Below are positions 19,479 through 27,837 of a stretch of 64,000 bases of DNA, piece after piece. Within the stretch, counting starts at the first letter, position 1; each line of letters begins with the position of its first letter. The stretch is from Deltaproteobacteria bacterium (GTDB lineage Bacteria; Myxococcota_A; UBA796; SXON01): positions 1-64,000 of the forward strand of contig CANLGL010000025.1 in assembly GCA_947490345.1 (NCBI GenBank). The letters run 5' to 3'. The notes under the pieces are model-generated. The model made no database searches. It was not told where the DNA came from and worked only from the letters and a program-made list of their open reading frames with translations. A program made the translations under genes and the position numbers.

Positions 19479-19952
19479 TCAATCCTTCGCACGCAACGAC
19501 CGGAAGAAGGCGCGGAGCTGTTCGGCGGCTTCGACTTGGAGGACCCCGGACTCCACCACGAAGTGGTGGTTGAGGCCCGGGTGCTGGGCGAGGTTGCCCA
19601 GGGTACCGCAGAAGCCCCCTTTCGGGTCCGGAGTCGCAAAGACGCAGCGAGCAACCCGTGCAAGCACCATCGCCCCGGTGCACATCGCGCACGGCTCGAG
19701 GGTGACAAACACCGTGACATCGTCCAGGCGCCAGTGGCAGCGACGCCGCGCTGCCAGGCGAAGTGCGTTGACCTCAGCGTGACCACAAGGGTCAGCATCG
19801 GATTCGCGGGTGTTCCCACACGCCGCCAACTCCAGGTCGCCCGAGACCACGACGGCCCCGATCGGAACCTCTCCGCGAGTGGCGGCTTCGGCAGCCACCA
19901 CCAGCGCCCGACGCATCCAGTATTCGTCGCGTTCGAAGGAATTATTTAGCAT
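19479..19952 (-). CDS. tadA: tRNA-specific adenosine deaminase
   Basis: 157 residues from ATG 19952. The zinc deaminase motifs are complete: HAE with the catalytic Glu, and EPCAMCTGAM with two Cys ligands. The family converts A34 to inosine in tRNA-Arg(ACG). The N-terminal helix reads YWMRRALVVAAEAATRGEVP as in TadA. An upstream GTG at 19979 is in frame but not supported by homology. Cotranscription with the two tRNA-Ser genes downstream is likely, a frequent bacterial arrangement. Confidence 0.93.
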   Translation of the reverse strand: MLNNSFERDEYWMRRALVVAAEAATRGEVPIGAVVVSGDLELAACGNTRESDADPCGHAEVNALRLAARRRCHWRLDDVTVFVTLEPCAMCTGAMVLARVARCVFATPDPKGGFCGTLGNLAQHPGLNHHFVVESGVLQVEAAEQLRAFFRSLRAKD

Positions 19953-20034
19953 ATTCAAAGAACCGGGCACGGAGGTCACCCCGCGAGCCCCACTGTCTAT
20001 GGCCCAACACGGCCGTCGTCAACCGGCGCCGGGC

Positions 20035-20040
20035 TACAGT
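20035..20040 (+). promoter_or_regulatory. -10 box, predicted leaderless start
   Basis: TACAGT ends 7 nt before the GTG at 20048 and there is no Shine-Dalgarno. This spacing places the transcription start at the start codon, which is why 20048 is preferred over the GTG at 20039 that overlaps the hexamer. Confidence 0.4.
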
Positions 20041-20047
20041 GCGCGGC

Positions 20048-20458
20048 GTGCGTGACACCCACGAGTTGATGTCCCGCCTTGCCGCGGCGCGCCCGGTCGA
20101 GGCCGAACGCGTGCGCCAGTGGCTCGTGGCGCTCGTGACGGGGCATCTGCAACCGCGGAGGGTCTTGCTCCCGCCCGTTCGCGAGGCGCTCGACGCGCTC
20201 GTCCCCCCAACTGACGCGCTTGACGATGCGCTGACCGCGGCACGCAGTCGGCTCGACCCTGGACCGTTCCGCGCGGAGATGAGCGTTCACGCCGCCCACG
20301 CGCGCCACCCCGGAGTTGGCATGATTTTCGCGAGCCGGGGGCTCCCCGGATGCCCTGCCTGCGCGGTAGGAGCGGATGAGACCCTGGCCGAAGCGGCCGA
20401 GGCCGAGGGCTTCCCGCTCTCGGAACTGTTGGCCGACCTTCGGGGGTTGCAGACTTGA
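20048..20458 (+). CDS. Hypothetical protein with C-terminal DUF1858-like motif
   Basis: 136 residues. The first 80 residues are helical and Arg-rich and not recognised. The last 45 (GLPGCPACAVGADETLAEAA, then EGFPLSELLADL) resemble the DUF1858/hybrid-cluster-associated module, in which a Cys pair precedes a TLEEAA helix. GTG 20048 is chosen for its position behind a -10 box; GTG 20039 and ATG 20069 are alternatives. The stop overlaps the next start (TGATG), so it is coupled to the exported hydrolase-like protein. Confidence 0.55.
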   Translation: MRDTHELMSRLAAARPVEAERVRQWLVALVTGHLQPRRVLLPPVREALDALVPPTDALDDALTAARSRLDPGPFRAEMSVHAAHARHPGVGMIFASRGLPGCPACAVGADETLAEAAEAEGFPLSELLADLRGLQT

Positions 20459-21162
20459 TGGTATCGGCGCTCCTCTTGTGGTCCTCCATCGCGCTCGCGA
20501 AACCCGTCAGGCCGGCCTGGCCGGTGGCGGCGGTGGTCGTAGCGCCAGACGGCACGCGCCTGGAGGCCTCGATCGGCGTGCCGGCCCGTAGCAAGCGCGG
20601 CGTACTCTTCCTGCACCAGAATGGTCGCAATCGCGAAGACTGGAGCGCGCTTGCAGAAGCCCTGCTCCGCGACGGCAACATCGTGCTCAGCTTCGATCTA
20701 CGCGGGCATGGAGCCCACCGGCCCACGCCTCCCGCAGAACTGCGACCCGAAGATTACCAGGCCATGCAGGCCGACGTCACCGCCGCCGTAGCCCTGATTC
20801 GCGCCAACGGGGCCGAGCGCGTGTGCATCATCGGCGCCGAGCTTGGTGCGAACCTCGCGATCAACGCGGGAGTGGCGGACCCATCGGTGGTGTCGGTGGT
20901 GCTCCTGTCTCCGGGCGCGGACCTCAAGGGGATCATCGCGATCGACGCCGTGCAGCGCTTCGCCCCGCGGCCACTCTTGATTGTCGCGTCGGAAGATGAT
21001 CTTGCGGGCGCGAGGGCCGCCGCCGTGCTCGACAGCAAGGCGCAGGGCCCGCACGAGCTGCGCATGCTGGAAAAGGCCGGTCGCGGCGTCCAGATGTTGA
21101 TGCGCAGTCCCGCGCTCGAAGGCGATCTCGTCGGCTGGGTCGGGTCTCGCTGGCTCCAGTAG
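20458..21162 (+). CDS. Exported alpha/beta-hydrolase-like protein lacking the usual Ser nucleophile
   Basis: 234 residues with an N-terminal signal (VSALLLWSSIALAKP). Fold features: GVLFLHQNGRNREDW with the oxyanion segment, LSFDLRGHG, and the nucleophile-elbow position VCIIGAELGANLA. The elbow reads G-A-E-L-G, with Glu where Ser normally sits. PLLIVASEDD supplies the Asp region, but no clear final catalytic His is seen. It is therefore probably a non-canonical or non-catalytic member of the dienelactone-hydrolase-like group. ATG 20458 overlaps the preceding stop. Confidence 0.75.
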   Translation: MVSALLLWSSIALAKPVRPAWPVAAVVVAPDGTRLEASIGVPARSKRGVLFLHQNGRNREDWSALAEALLRDGNIVLSFDLRGHGAHRPTPPAELRPEDYQAMQADVTAAVALIRANGAERVCIIGAELGANLAINAGVADPSVVSVVLLSPGADLKGIIAIDAVQRFAPRPLLIVASEDDLAGARAAAVLDSKAQGPHELRMLEKAGRGVQMLMRSPALEGDLVGWVGSRWLQ

Positions 21163-21167
21163 GGCAA

Positions 21168-22163
21168 CTACTGTAGTTGAAGCTCCACTTGAACCGGGAT
21201 GTCGGCGTTTGGCTCCGCGAGCAGGTTGCCGGTTTCCTTGAGCGCCTCCACCGACCCCAGCTCGCGGAGTCGCTCTGCCAGCCGGGCCGCGTTGTGTGCG
21301 GGAACGGCGACGCGGACCGAGCTGGAGGTCCCCGACTCGAGCTGGAAGGCCGCCAGTGGTCGACCGCGCGAGTCCTGAAGCTCACCGCCGAGATCGCCCG
21401 CGATACGGGCGAGCGTCTTGAGCGCAAGATCGTTCGAGGCAACGATCCGATAGCGAAAGGGCGGCGGCGAGACGAACTGAGCGGAGGTCGCCGTATTCGG
21501 CGTCGCGGTGTTCGCTGACTCCACCTCGGGGTCAACCTCCCACTTCGCACGCCACGGTTCGGCCCCGGGTTGGGCTGCCTTGGGACCGGGCAAGCGCTCG
21601 GCGAGCGACTGCGATTTGGCCGGGGCCTTTCGACTTTCGTTCCCGAGCACGCCATCCGCGGCGGACGAGGCATATTCCGCGGGCTTCGCGGCGCGGTTCC
21701 CGCCGGGCAGCTCTGACGGGGTCGCCGCCGACGGCGGCACCGCTTCTGGACCCTGAGTCGCCGGGGCCTCCTCGCCGTTGTCGAAGGCCTTGCCCACGAG
21801 CACAGGCGTCTCGACCGGCACGCTCAGATTGGGGAGTTCGTCGCGATTTCCGACGTAGACGACGACCATCGCCGCGGCCGCTGCAAGCATCACCGCCTCC
21901 GGACGCAGTTGGCGGATCCACCTTCGCCACCCGACCGGCATCGGCTCGGCCTCCAATCGCGCGGCAAGACGATCCGCGAAGCCCAGCGGGGGATCGACGA
22001 TTCCACCGTCCCGAAGCAGATCGATCGCCTGCCGCAGCTCGTCCAGCTCCACGCGCAAGGCCGGATCTCGCGACAAGGCGGCTTCGAGATCACGTGCCTC
22101 CGCCGCAGTGAGTTCACCGTCCAGGTAGGCGCTGAGGCGATTTCGGGCGAAAAAAGCGTCCAT
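21168..22163 (-). CDS. Anti-sigma factor, membrane-anchored
   Basis: 331 residues. The N-terminal cytoplasmic domain (LSAYLDGELTAAEARDLEAA) resembles the zinc-finger/ASD anti-sigma fold but without the HxxxCxxC cysteines. One membrane segment (AVMLAAAAAMVVVYVG, about 90-106) follows, then a low-complexity Pro/Ala linker and a C-terminal periplasmic domain of about 115 residues. Its ATG overlaps the stop of the ECF sigma gene (ATGA), a pairing that strongly supports the anti-sigma role. Confidence 0.85.
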   Translation of the reverse strand: MDAFFARNRLSAYLDGELTAAEARDLEAALSRDPALRVELDELRQAIDLLRDGGIVDPPLGFADRLAARLEAEPMPVGWRRWIRQLRPEAVMLAAAAAMVVVYVGNRDELPNLSVPVETPVLVGKAFDNGEEAPATQGPEAVPPSAATPSELPGGNRAAKPAEYASSAADGVLGNESRKAPAKSQSLAERLPGPKAAQPGAEPWRAKWEVDPEVESANTATPNTATSAQFVSPPPFRYRIVASNDLALKTLARIAGDLGGELQDSRGRPLAAFQLESGTSSSVRVAVPAHNAARLAERLRELGSVEALKETGNLLAEPNADIPVQVELQLQ

Positions 22164-22816
22164 CACAGCACGTCCGCGGCGCGCACCCGTCGGGCCAGCT
22201 TCTGAGCCAGCTCGGCACGGGCACGGTGGATACGGGACTTCACGGTCCCGCGAGGAAGATCAAGGATATCGGCGATCTCTTCGTAGGCGAGGTCCTCGAC
22301 GTCCCGAAGGATCAGGATCTGGCGGTGGTCGTCATCGAGCTCGGCGAGGGCGGCCTGCACCAGCACTCCAGCCTCGCTACGGTGAATGCCATGGTCGGCC
22401 AGCGGCGCGTCCTCATCGGCGACCTGCCGCATCGGACCATCGTCATCGTCCCGGGGGGCGTCGATGGCCTCGTGGCGGCCGTAAGCACGGCGCATTCGAT
22501 ACAGGCGCGCGTTGCGACAGTGGTTGACGGCGATGCGGAAGAGCCAGGTCGACAACGAGCATTCATTACGGAATGCGCCCAGCGCACGGAACGCGGCGAC
22601 GAAGACGTCCTGCGCCTGCTCTTCGGCCCCGCTGGGATCACCAAGCCAACGCAGGCAGAGCGAGTAGATCCGGGCCTGATAGCGGACCACGATCTGGTCG
22701 AAGGCGCGACGATCACCGCTCTGGAAGCGTTGAACAAGTTCGGCATCGGCGATCGTCGCGCCCGAGCGCAACGCGGTCACCGAGCGCATTCCAATGGCGG
22801 CGAACAGAAACTCCAC
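22163..22816 (-). CDS. ECF-family RNA polymerase sigma factor
   Basis: 217 residues. Region 2: AFDQIVVRYQARIYSLCLRW and DVFVAAFRALGAFRNECSLS, then TWLFRIAVNHCRN. An acidic linker (DAPRDDDDG) follows. Region 4: LAELDDDHRQILILRDVEDL and YEEIADILDLPRGTVKSRIH. The GTG start at 22816 has GGGGAGGG about 9-10 nt upstream. It should be held inactive by the coupled anti-sigma protein. Target promoters cannot be assigned. Confidence 0.95.
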   Translation of the reverse strand: MEFLFAAIGMRSVTALRSGATIADAELVQRFQSGDRRAFDQIVVRYQARIYSLCLRWLGDPSGAEEQAQDVFVAAFRALGAFRNECSLSTWLFRIAVNHCRNARLYRMRRAYGRHEAIDAPRDDDDGPMRQVADEDAPLADHGIHRSEAGVLVQAALAELDDDHRQILILRDVEDLAYEEIADILDLPRGTVKSRIHRARAELAQKLARRVRAADVL

Positions 22817-22863
22817 GCCTGATCACCCTCCCCTTTGGACAGCCCTCGCCGGCATTGGTTCCC

Positions 22864-23337
22864 TCATTCCTCGTCCTCGTGCCGCAACGGCTCCATTCGC
22901 ACCCGCTGTCCGGTGCGGATGGACCGCTGAATCATCTCGAGCGGAAGTCGCTTGAAGGGGAAGATGGCCTTACGAATCTTCGCGTCGCGGAAGCTCGCGC
23001 CATCGAGATTACAGTAGTCGAAGTCAGCCTCTTCCAAATTGGCGCCGTCGAGTACCGCCTCGCGCAAATTCGCATTCCAGAAGCTGGCACCGGAGAGGTC
23101 GGCGCCGCGAAAACTCGCCCGTTGCAGATTGCTGTCCCCGAACTTCGCCTGGCGCAGACCCGCGCCGTCGAAGCAAACGGCGCTGAGGTCCAAGCCGCGC
23201 AAATCCGCGTCTTCCAGGCTGTCACCCCGGCGAACCATATCGACGACTTGCTTCCGAGTAAGGGTCTTCCCTTCATCGAAATCGTCGCGCTCAGCGACCG
23301 GATCGGGCGGGGCCTTGGGCTTGCGGGGCCGAGTCAT
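22864..23337 (-). CDS. Pentapeptide-repeat protein
   Basis: 157 residues. About 14 A(D/N)LxxA-type pentapeptides run from residue 43 to 115 (DADLRGLDLSAVCFDGAGL and on), forming a right-handed quadrilateral beta-helix. The N-terminus is basic and Pro-rich, and the C-terminus carries a helical cap with RSIRTGQRV. It has no signal peptide. It lies 47 nt upstream of the ECF sigma gene on the same strand. Function unknown; family members range from gyrase protection to scaffolding. Confidence 0.85.
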   Translation of the reverse strand: MTRPRKPKAPPDPVAERDDFDEGKTLTRKQVVDMVRRGDSLEDADLRGLDLSAVCFDGAGLRQAKFGDSNLQRASFRGADLSGASFWNANLREAVLDGANLEEADFDYCNLDGASFRDAKIRKAIFPFKRLPLEMIQRSIRTGQRVRMEPLRHEDEE

Positions 23338-23347
23338 CCACGTATGC

Positions 23348-24301
23348 CTAACCCACCCGGCGGGCGAGTTGCTCCACCACGCGCTCCCCCACCGCCACGC
23401 CGCCCAGAAGCGTGGTGAAGTGCGCCCCGCCCGGGTTGAGTACGTTGACCTCCACGATCTTTCCGCCGATCAGGTCGACACCCGCGAACCACACCCCCTC
23501 GCGCTGCAGATGCGGACCCAACGCAGCGAGAGCGGCATGGTCCCGAACAGTCAGCTCGCAAGCCTCGGGCACCCCACCGAGCTTGAGATTGTGGCGAAAG
23601 TCCCCTTCCGGGCGGCGCCGCAGGTACCCACCGAGGGTTTCGCCCCCGAGCCAAAGCACTCGTTTTTCACCATCCGCCCCCTCTGGCAGGTAGGCCTGGA
23701 CGATCACCCAGCCGTCCCCGGCCCTCGCCGCCTCCTGGAACCGCTCGCCGAGCCCGTCCAGGGTCCGTTGAACCAGGCCAACTCCGCGTCCGCCACAGGC
23801 GCGACCCGGCTTCACGACGAGGCCACCGCGTGACGAGGCCGCGAAACGCTCAGCAGAGGCCAGCGAGCGCGTGACCAGGGTCAGGGGGCGAGGAACCTCG
23901 GGTGGGAGCGACGCCAGCCACGCCTTGTGCGTCGTCCGCAACAGCGCGTCAGGATCATTGAGGACGAGCAACCCGGCCTGGGCTGCGAGCTGAGCGAAGG
24001 CGACCACGGCGGTGTCGATCGGGTTGACCCGCAGCAACATGACGTCATGGGAGAGCGCCTCTACGCTGCGCCTCGGGGCGCTACGTGCGTGAAGCGTGGC
24101 AACGATCGCCTCCCGGTCGGGCTCATGCCCGTCGAGGACGAAAGCGCGAAGCTGCAGCCGACCCCGTTCGTCGATCTCAAGGTCCCATGGCTCCACGAGA
24201 CGGACGGCGTCGCCGCGAGCGAGGGCCGCCGCCACCACGTGCATGGTTGTGTGGGTGACCGACGCTGACGCCGTGCTGGAGACGAGCACCACAAGCCGCA
24301 T
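23348..24301 (-). CDS. Glutathione synthetase-like ATP-grasp protein
   Basis: 317 residues. Layout follows prokaryotic GshB: an N-terminal domain (VVLVSSTASASVTHTTMHVV), LLRVNPIDTAVV, LNDPDALLRTTHKAWL, ATP-grasp strands GGLVVKPGRACGGRGVGLV, VQAYLPEGADGEKRVLWLGG, and a C-terminal GVDLIGGKIVEVNVLNPGG with metal ligands. Whether the product is glutathione or another peptide-type ligation is undecided; no gshA is nearby. It is divergent from the AAA ATPase gene with only 22 bp between starts. Confidence 0.8.
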   Translation of the reverse strand: MRLVVLVSSTASASVTHTTMHVVAAALARGDAVRLVEPWDLEIDERGRLQLRAFVLDGHEPDREAIVATLHARSAPRRSVEALSHDVMLLRVNPIDTAVVAFAQLAAQAGLLVLNDPDALLRTTHKAWLASLPPEVPRPLTLVTRSLASAERFAASSRGGLVVKPGRACGGRGVGLVQRTLDGLGERFQEAARAGDGWVIVQAYLPEGADGEKRVLWLGGETLGGYLRRRPEGDFRHNLKLGGVPEACELTVRDHAALAALGPHLQREGVWFAGVDLIGGKIVEVNVLNPGGAHFTTLLGGVAVGERVVEQLARRVG

Positions 24302-24311
24302 CGGCGCGCGA

Positions 24312-24317
24312 TAACCT
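24312..24317 (+). promoter_or_regulatory. -10 box, predicted leaderless start of AAA ATPase
   Basis: TAACCT ends 6 nt before the GTG at 24324 and no Shine-Dalgarno precedes it. It lies in the 22-bp gap between divergent genes. Confidence 0.35.
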
Positions 24318-24323
24318 CGACTG

Positions 24324-25805
24324 GTGGACGAGGTCCTCTCCCGCATCCCGCACTTGCTGGCCGCCCGGTACCCGCTGCTGTGGATCGTCTCGCCCGAAGA
24401 AGAGCGGGTAGAACGCGGGCTGGAACGGCTCGGCCAATCGGCGCACATCCTGATCTATCGGTGGCGGCGGACATCGGGCTTGGTGGCGCCGGGCGGCATC
24501 GGCATCCCCGACACCGAATCCCCCGTGGCTGCCCTCCGCGCCATCGCCGCGCTGGAGGGCAGCGCGTTGTTCCTGTTCGAGGACCTGCACGATGCGCTTC
24601 GGGACCCGGAGGTGGTCCGCCGACTTCGCGACCTGGAACGCGAGTTGGGCGCGAGGAAGCAGGCGGTGGTCGTGCTCAGTCACACCCTCGCCATCCCCCC
24701 GGAGCTCGAGAAGGAGTTCGCGGTTCTCGACGTTCCACTTCCAAGCCGGAAGGAGGTCGGTCGCCTGCTCGCCGTGCTGGCGCAAGCACGGAAGATCGAG
24801 ATCGAACGTGAGCTCTTCGAGGCCTTCGTCACCGCCTCCCTCGGCCTTACGGAGAAGGAGATCAAGCGCACCTACGCGCGGGTGCTCCTCGACGGTGACA
24901 AGTTCGCGGCCGCCGATCTGGACCTGGTTCTGGAAGAGAAAGCCCGCCTCCTTCGGCAGTCCCGCTTCCTGGAGTTCGTCAAGCCGGACGCCGCGCTCAG
25001 CGACCTTGGCGGCCTCGGCAACCTGAAGGAATGGCTGATTGAACGGAAGAGCGCATTCTCCGATCGCGCCCGCGCCTTCGGCCTCCCGGAGCCGAAGGGG
25101 GTCTTCCTGCTCGGTGTGCAGGGCTGCGGGAAGTCGCTTTCCGCGAAGGCCGTCGCCGAGTCCTGGCGGGTGCCGTTGCTCCGCCTGGACGTCGCCGCGC
25201 TGTTTTCGGGTCGCGCCGAAGAGGGGCTCCGCGACAGCATCCGCATCGTCGAATCGCTTGCTCCCGCGGTCCTGTGGATCGACGAAATCGAGAAGGCGTT
25301 CTTGATGGACCAGGGCGGCGGCCGCGTCTTCGGCGCCTTCCTGACCTGGATGCAGGAGAAGACGCGACCCGTCTTCGTCGTGGCGACCGCCAACGAGGTC
25401 CGCAGCCTCCCTCCGGAACTGCTCCGAAAGGGGCGTTTCGACGAAATATTTTTCGTCGACCTCCCAAACGTTCACGAGCGGCTGGAAATCCTGGAGATTC
25501 ACGTGCGCCGGCGGGGGCGCAAGATCGAGGACTACGACTTGCTCCAACTCGCCGAGGAGACGGAGAAGTTCTCGGGCGCAGAGCTGGAACAACTCGTCAC
25601 CGCTGCCCTGTTTGCGGCCTTCGCAAGGGAGCGCGAGCTGCGCCAGGAGGACCTCATCCGCGTGGCAAGGGAGAGCATCCCGCTCGCCGTCACCATGGAC
25701 GACCGGCTCAAAGAGCTGCGGGAGTGGGCGCGTCCCCGCGCGCGGCCGGCCTCGGTGGACTCCCGACGGGCAAACTTCTTCGAAGACTGGGATCGCAGCG
25801 CATGA
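24324..25805 (+). CDS. AAA ATPase (Ycf46-like)
   Basis: 493 residues. An N-terminal non-canonical ATPase-like half (to about 230) precedes a full AAA domain: Walker A GVQGCGKS at 264-271, Walker [12 protein letters not shown] near 313, sensor 1 FVVATANEV, arginine finger region [16 protein letters not shown], and a helical lid. The order matches Ycf46-type AAA proteins, which also have a degenerate N-terminal half. No protease domain or membrane segment is present, so it is not FtsH. The stop overlaps the gpsA start (ATGA). Confidence 0.85.
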   Translation: MDEVLSRIPHLLAARYPLLWIVSPEEERVERGLERLGQSAHILIYRWRRTSGLVAPGGIGIPDTESPVAALRAIAALEGSALFLFEDLHDALRDPEVVRRLRDLERELGARKQAVVVLSHTLAIPPELEKEFAVLDVPLPSRKEVGRLLAVLAQARKIEIERELFEAFVTASLGLTEKEIKRTYARVLLDGDKFAAADLDLVLEEKARLLRQSRFLEFVKPDAALSDLGGLGNLKEWLIERKSAFSDRARAFGLPEPKGVFLLGVQGCGKSLSAKAVAESWRVPLLRLDVAALFSGRAEEGLRDSIRIVESLAPAVLWIDEIEKAFLMDQGGGRVFGAFLTWMQEKTRPVFVVATANEVRSLPPELLRKGRFDEIFFVDLPNVHERLEILEIHVRRRGRKIEDYDLLQLAEETEKFSGAELEQLVTAALFAAFARERELRQEDLIRVARESIPLAVTMDDRLKELREWARPRARPASVDSRRANFFEDWDRSA

Positions 25806-26797
25806 ACCTGGCCGTGATCGGCGCCGGCTCCTGGGGCACGGCGCTCGCGATCCAGGGTGCGCGGGTCGGCCACCGGACGCGCATGTGGGACCACAACCCA
25901 GAGCGCGCTGCCGTCTTGAACGCAACCCGGGAAAATACCCGCTATCTACCCGGGATCGAGTTCCCCGAGAACCTCGAAGTAGATGCTGACCTCGCGATGG
26001 TTGTCGATCAAGCGGACGTCTGCATCGAAGCTGTTCCCAGCGTCAGTTTGCGCGAGGTTCTCGCACTTTTGGCCCGCCACCTCGATCCTCGCGCGGTCGT
26101 GGTGTGCGCGACCAAGGGCATCGAAGTCGACACGCTCCTGACCATGGACGAGATCCTTGCAGCGGGGCTTCCCAAGGGACAACCTCTCGTTACGCTCGGC
26201 GGTCCCAGCTTCGCCAAAGAGGTTGCGCAGGGAATGCCCACCGCGGTGGTGGTCGCGAGTCATGACCGGGAAGCGAACCAGCGAGCCGCGGCGGCCCTCC
26301 ACGGCGGCTTCTTCCGCGTCTACGACACCGACGACGTCATCGGCGTGGAGATGGGCGCCGCGCTCAAAAATGTCATCGCGATCGCCTGCGGGGTCTCGGA
26401 CGGGGCGGGCCTCGGCACCAACGCGCGCGCGGCGCTGATCACCCGCGGCCTCAGCGAGATTTCGCGCGTGGCGACCCGGCGGGGGGGCAATCCGCTGACC
26501 TTGATGGGCCTCGCGGGACTCGGCGACCTCGTATTGACCTGCACCGGCGACCTCAGCCGCAACCGCAGGGTCGGACTTGGGCTGGGCCGCGGAAACAAAC
26601 TCGCCGACATCCTGACCGAGCTGGGCCAGGTGGCGGAGGGCGTGGTCACCGCGCAGAGCGCCCACCAGTTGGCGCTCCGAGAGGGCGTGGCCATGCCGAT
26701 CACCGAGCAGGTCTACCGCATGCTCTACGAGGACAAGCCGGTATTCGAGGTGCTGCGCGACCTGGCTGGCCGCGAACGACGTAGCGAACGCGGGTAG
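25802..26797 (+). CDS. gpsA: Glycerol-3-phosphate dehydrogenase [NAD(P)+]
   Basis: 331 residues. Rossmann motif VIGAGSWGTALA at residues 5-16, ATKGIE, LGGPSFAKEVAQGMPTAVVV, the catalytic Lys in GAALKNVIAIACG, and LAGLGDLVLTCTG with SRNRRVG. It makes sn-glycerol-3-phosphate for phospholipids from dihydroxyacetone phosphate, which links it logically to the downstream triose-phosphate genes. Coupled to the upstream AAA gene by ATGA; 29 nt before gap. Confidence 0.97.
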   Translation: MNLAVIGAGSWGTALAIQGARVGHRTRMWDHNPERAAVLNATRENTRYLPGIEFPENLEVDADLAMVVDQADVCIEAVPSVSLREVLALLARHLDPRAVVVCATKGIEVDTLLTMDEILAAGLPKGQPLVTLGGPSFAKEVAQGMPTAVVVASHDREANQRAAAALHGGFFRVYDTDDVIGVEMGAALKNVIAIACGVSDGAGLGTNARAALITRGLSEISRVATRRGGNPLTLMGLAGLGDLVLTCTGDLSRNRRVGLGLGRGNKLADILTELGQVAEGVVTAQSAHQLALREGVAMPITEQVYRMLYEDKPVFEVLRDLAGRERRSERG

Positions 26798-26826
26798 GTT
26801 AGCCGCCCAGCAACGAGAGGTTCGAA

Positions 26827-27834
26827 ATGGGTCTGCGCGTCGCCATCAACGGCTTCGGCCGCATCGGTCGTTGTGTCTTCCGCTCTGCCTTCGGGGACGC
26901 TGAGGTGGAGATCGTCCACATCAACGATTTGACCAGCCCCATGCAGCTCGGCCACCTGCTCGCTCACGACAGCGTGCACGGGAAGTGGTCGATCCCCGTC
27001 ACCGCCTCCGAAAGCTCGATCGTGGCCGGCGGGAAGACGATCCCGGTCAGCGCCGAGCGCGACCCGGCGAAGCTGCCGTGGAAGGCGCTTGGCATCGACA
27101 TCGTGCTGGAGTGCACGGGAATGTTCACCAGCCGGGAAAAAGCCCAGCTGCACCTCGATGCCGGCGCCGGTCGCGTCATCATCTCGGCCCCCGCCGAGGG
27201 CGAGGACATCACCGTGTGCCTTGGCGTCAACGACGACAAGCTCGATCTGTCCAAACACCGCATCATAAGCAACGCCAGTTGTACCACCAACTGCCTCGCC
27301 CCTTTTGCCAAGGTGCTTCATGAGAACTTCGGCATCACCCAGGGCTTGATGACCACCATTCACAGCTACACCATGGACCAGAATCTCCTGGATGCGCCGC
27401 ACAAGAAGGCCGACATGCGCCGTGCGCGCGCCGCCGCGCTGTCGATGGTTCCGACCAGCACCGGGGCGGCCAAGGCCGTCGCGCTCGTCCTGCCCGAGCT
27501 GAAGGGTCGCCTCAATGGGCTTGCCGTGCGCGTGCCCACCCCCAACGTCAGCGTCGTCGATCTCGTCTTCAACACCGAGAAGCCAGTCACCAAAGAGGCG
27601 ATCAACGCCGCGTTCATCGCTGCCGCCAACGGCCCGATGAAGGGAATCCTCGCCGCGTATCAGGCGCCGCTGGTCAGCCTCGACCTCAACGGGGACCCCC
27701 ACTCCTCCATCGTCGATCTGGACCTCACGCAGGTCATCGGCGACCGGATGGGCAAGGTGCTGTCGTGGTACGACAACGAGTGGGGCTTCTCGAATAGAAT
27801 GGTCGATCTTTGCCGAAAGATCGCGAGGGGCTGA
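26827..27834 (+). CDS. gap: Glyceraldehyde-3-phosphate dehydrogenase, type I
   Basis: 335 residues. NAD-binding INGFGRIGR at the N-terminus, the catalytic Cys152 in SNASCTTNCLAP, the substrate-binding segment following at about 180-186, and the C-terminal WYDNEWGFSNRM. Aspartate in INDLTS after the second strand favours NAD over NADP. First gene of the gap-pgk-tpiA operon; GAGAGG lies 8 nt before the ATG. Confidence 0.98.
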   Translation: MGLRVAINGFGRIGRCVFRSAFGDAEVEIVHINDLTSPMQLGHLLAHDSVHGKWSIPVTASESSIVAGGKTIPVSAERDPAKLPWKALGIDIVLECTGMFTSREKAQLHLDAGAGRVIISAPAEGEDITVCLGVNDDKLDLSKHRIISNASCTTNCLAPFAKVLHENFGITQGLMTTIHSYTMDQNLLDAPHKKADMRRARAAALSMVPTSTGAAKAVALVLPELKGRLNGLAVRVPTPNVSVVDLVFNTEKPVTKEAINAAFIAAANGPMKGILAAYQAPLVSLDLNGDPHSSIVDLDLTQVIGDRMGKVLSWYDNEWGFSNRMVDLCRKIARG

Positions 27835-27837
27835 GCG

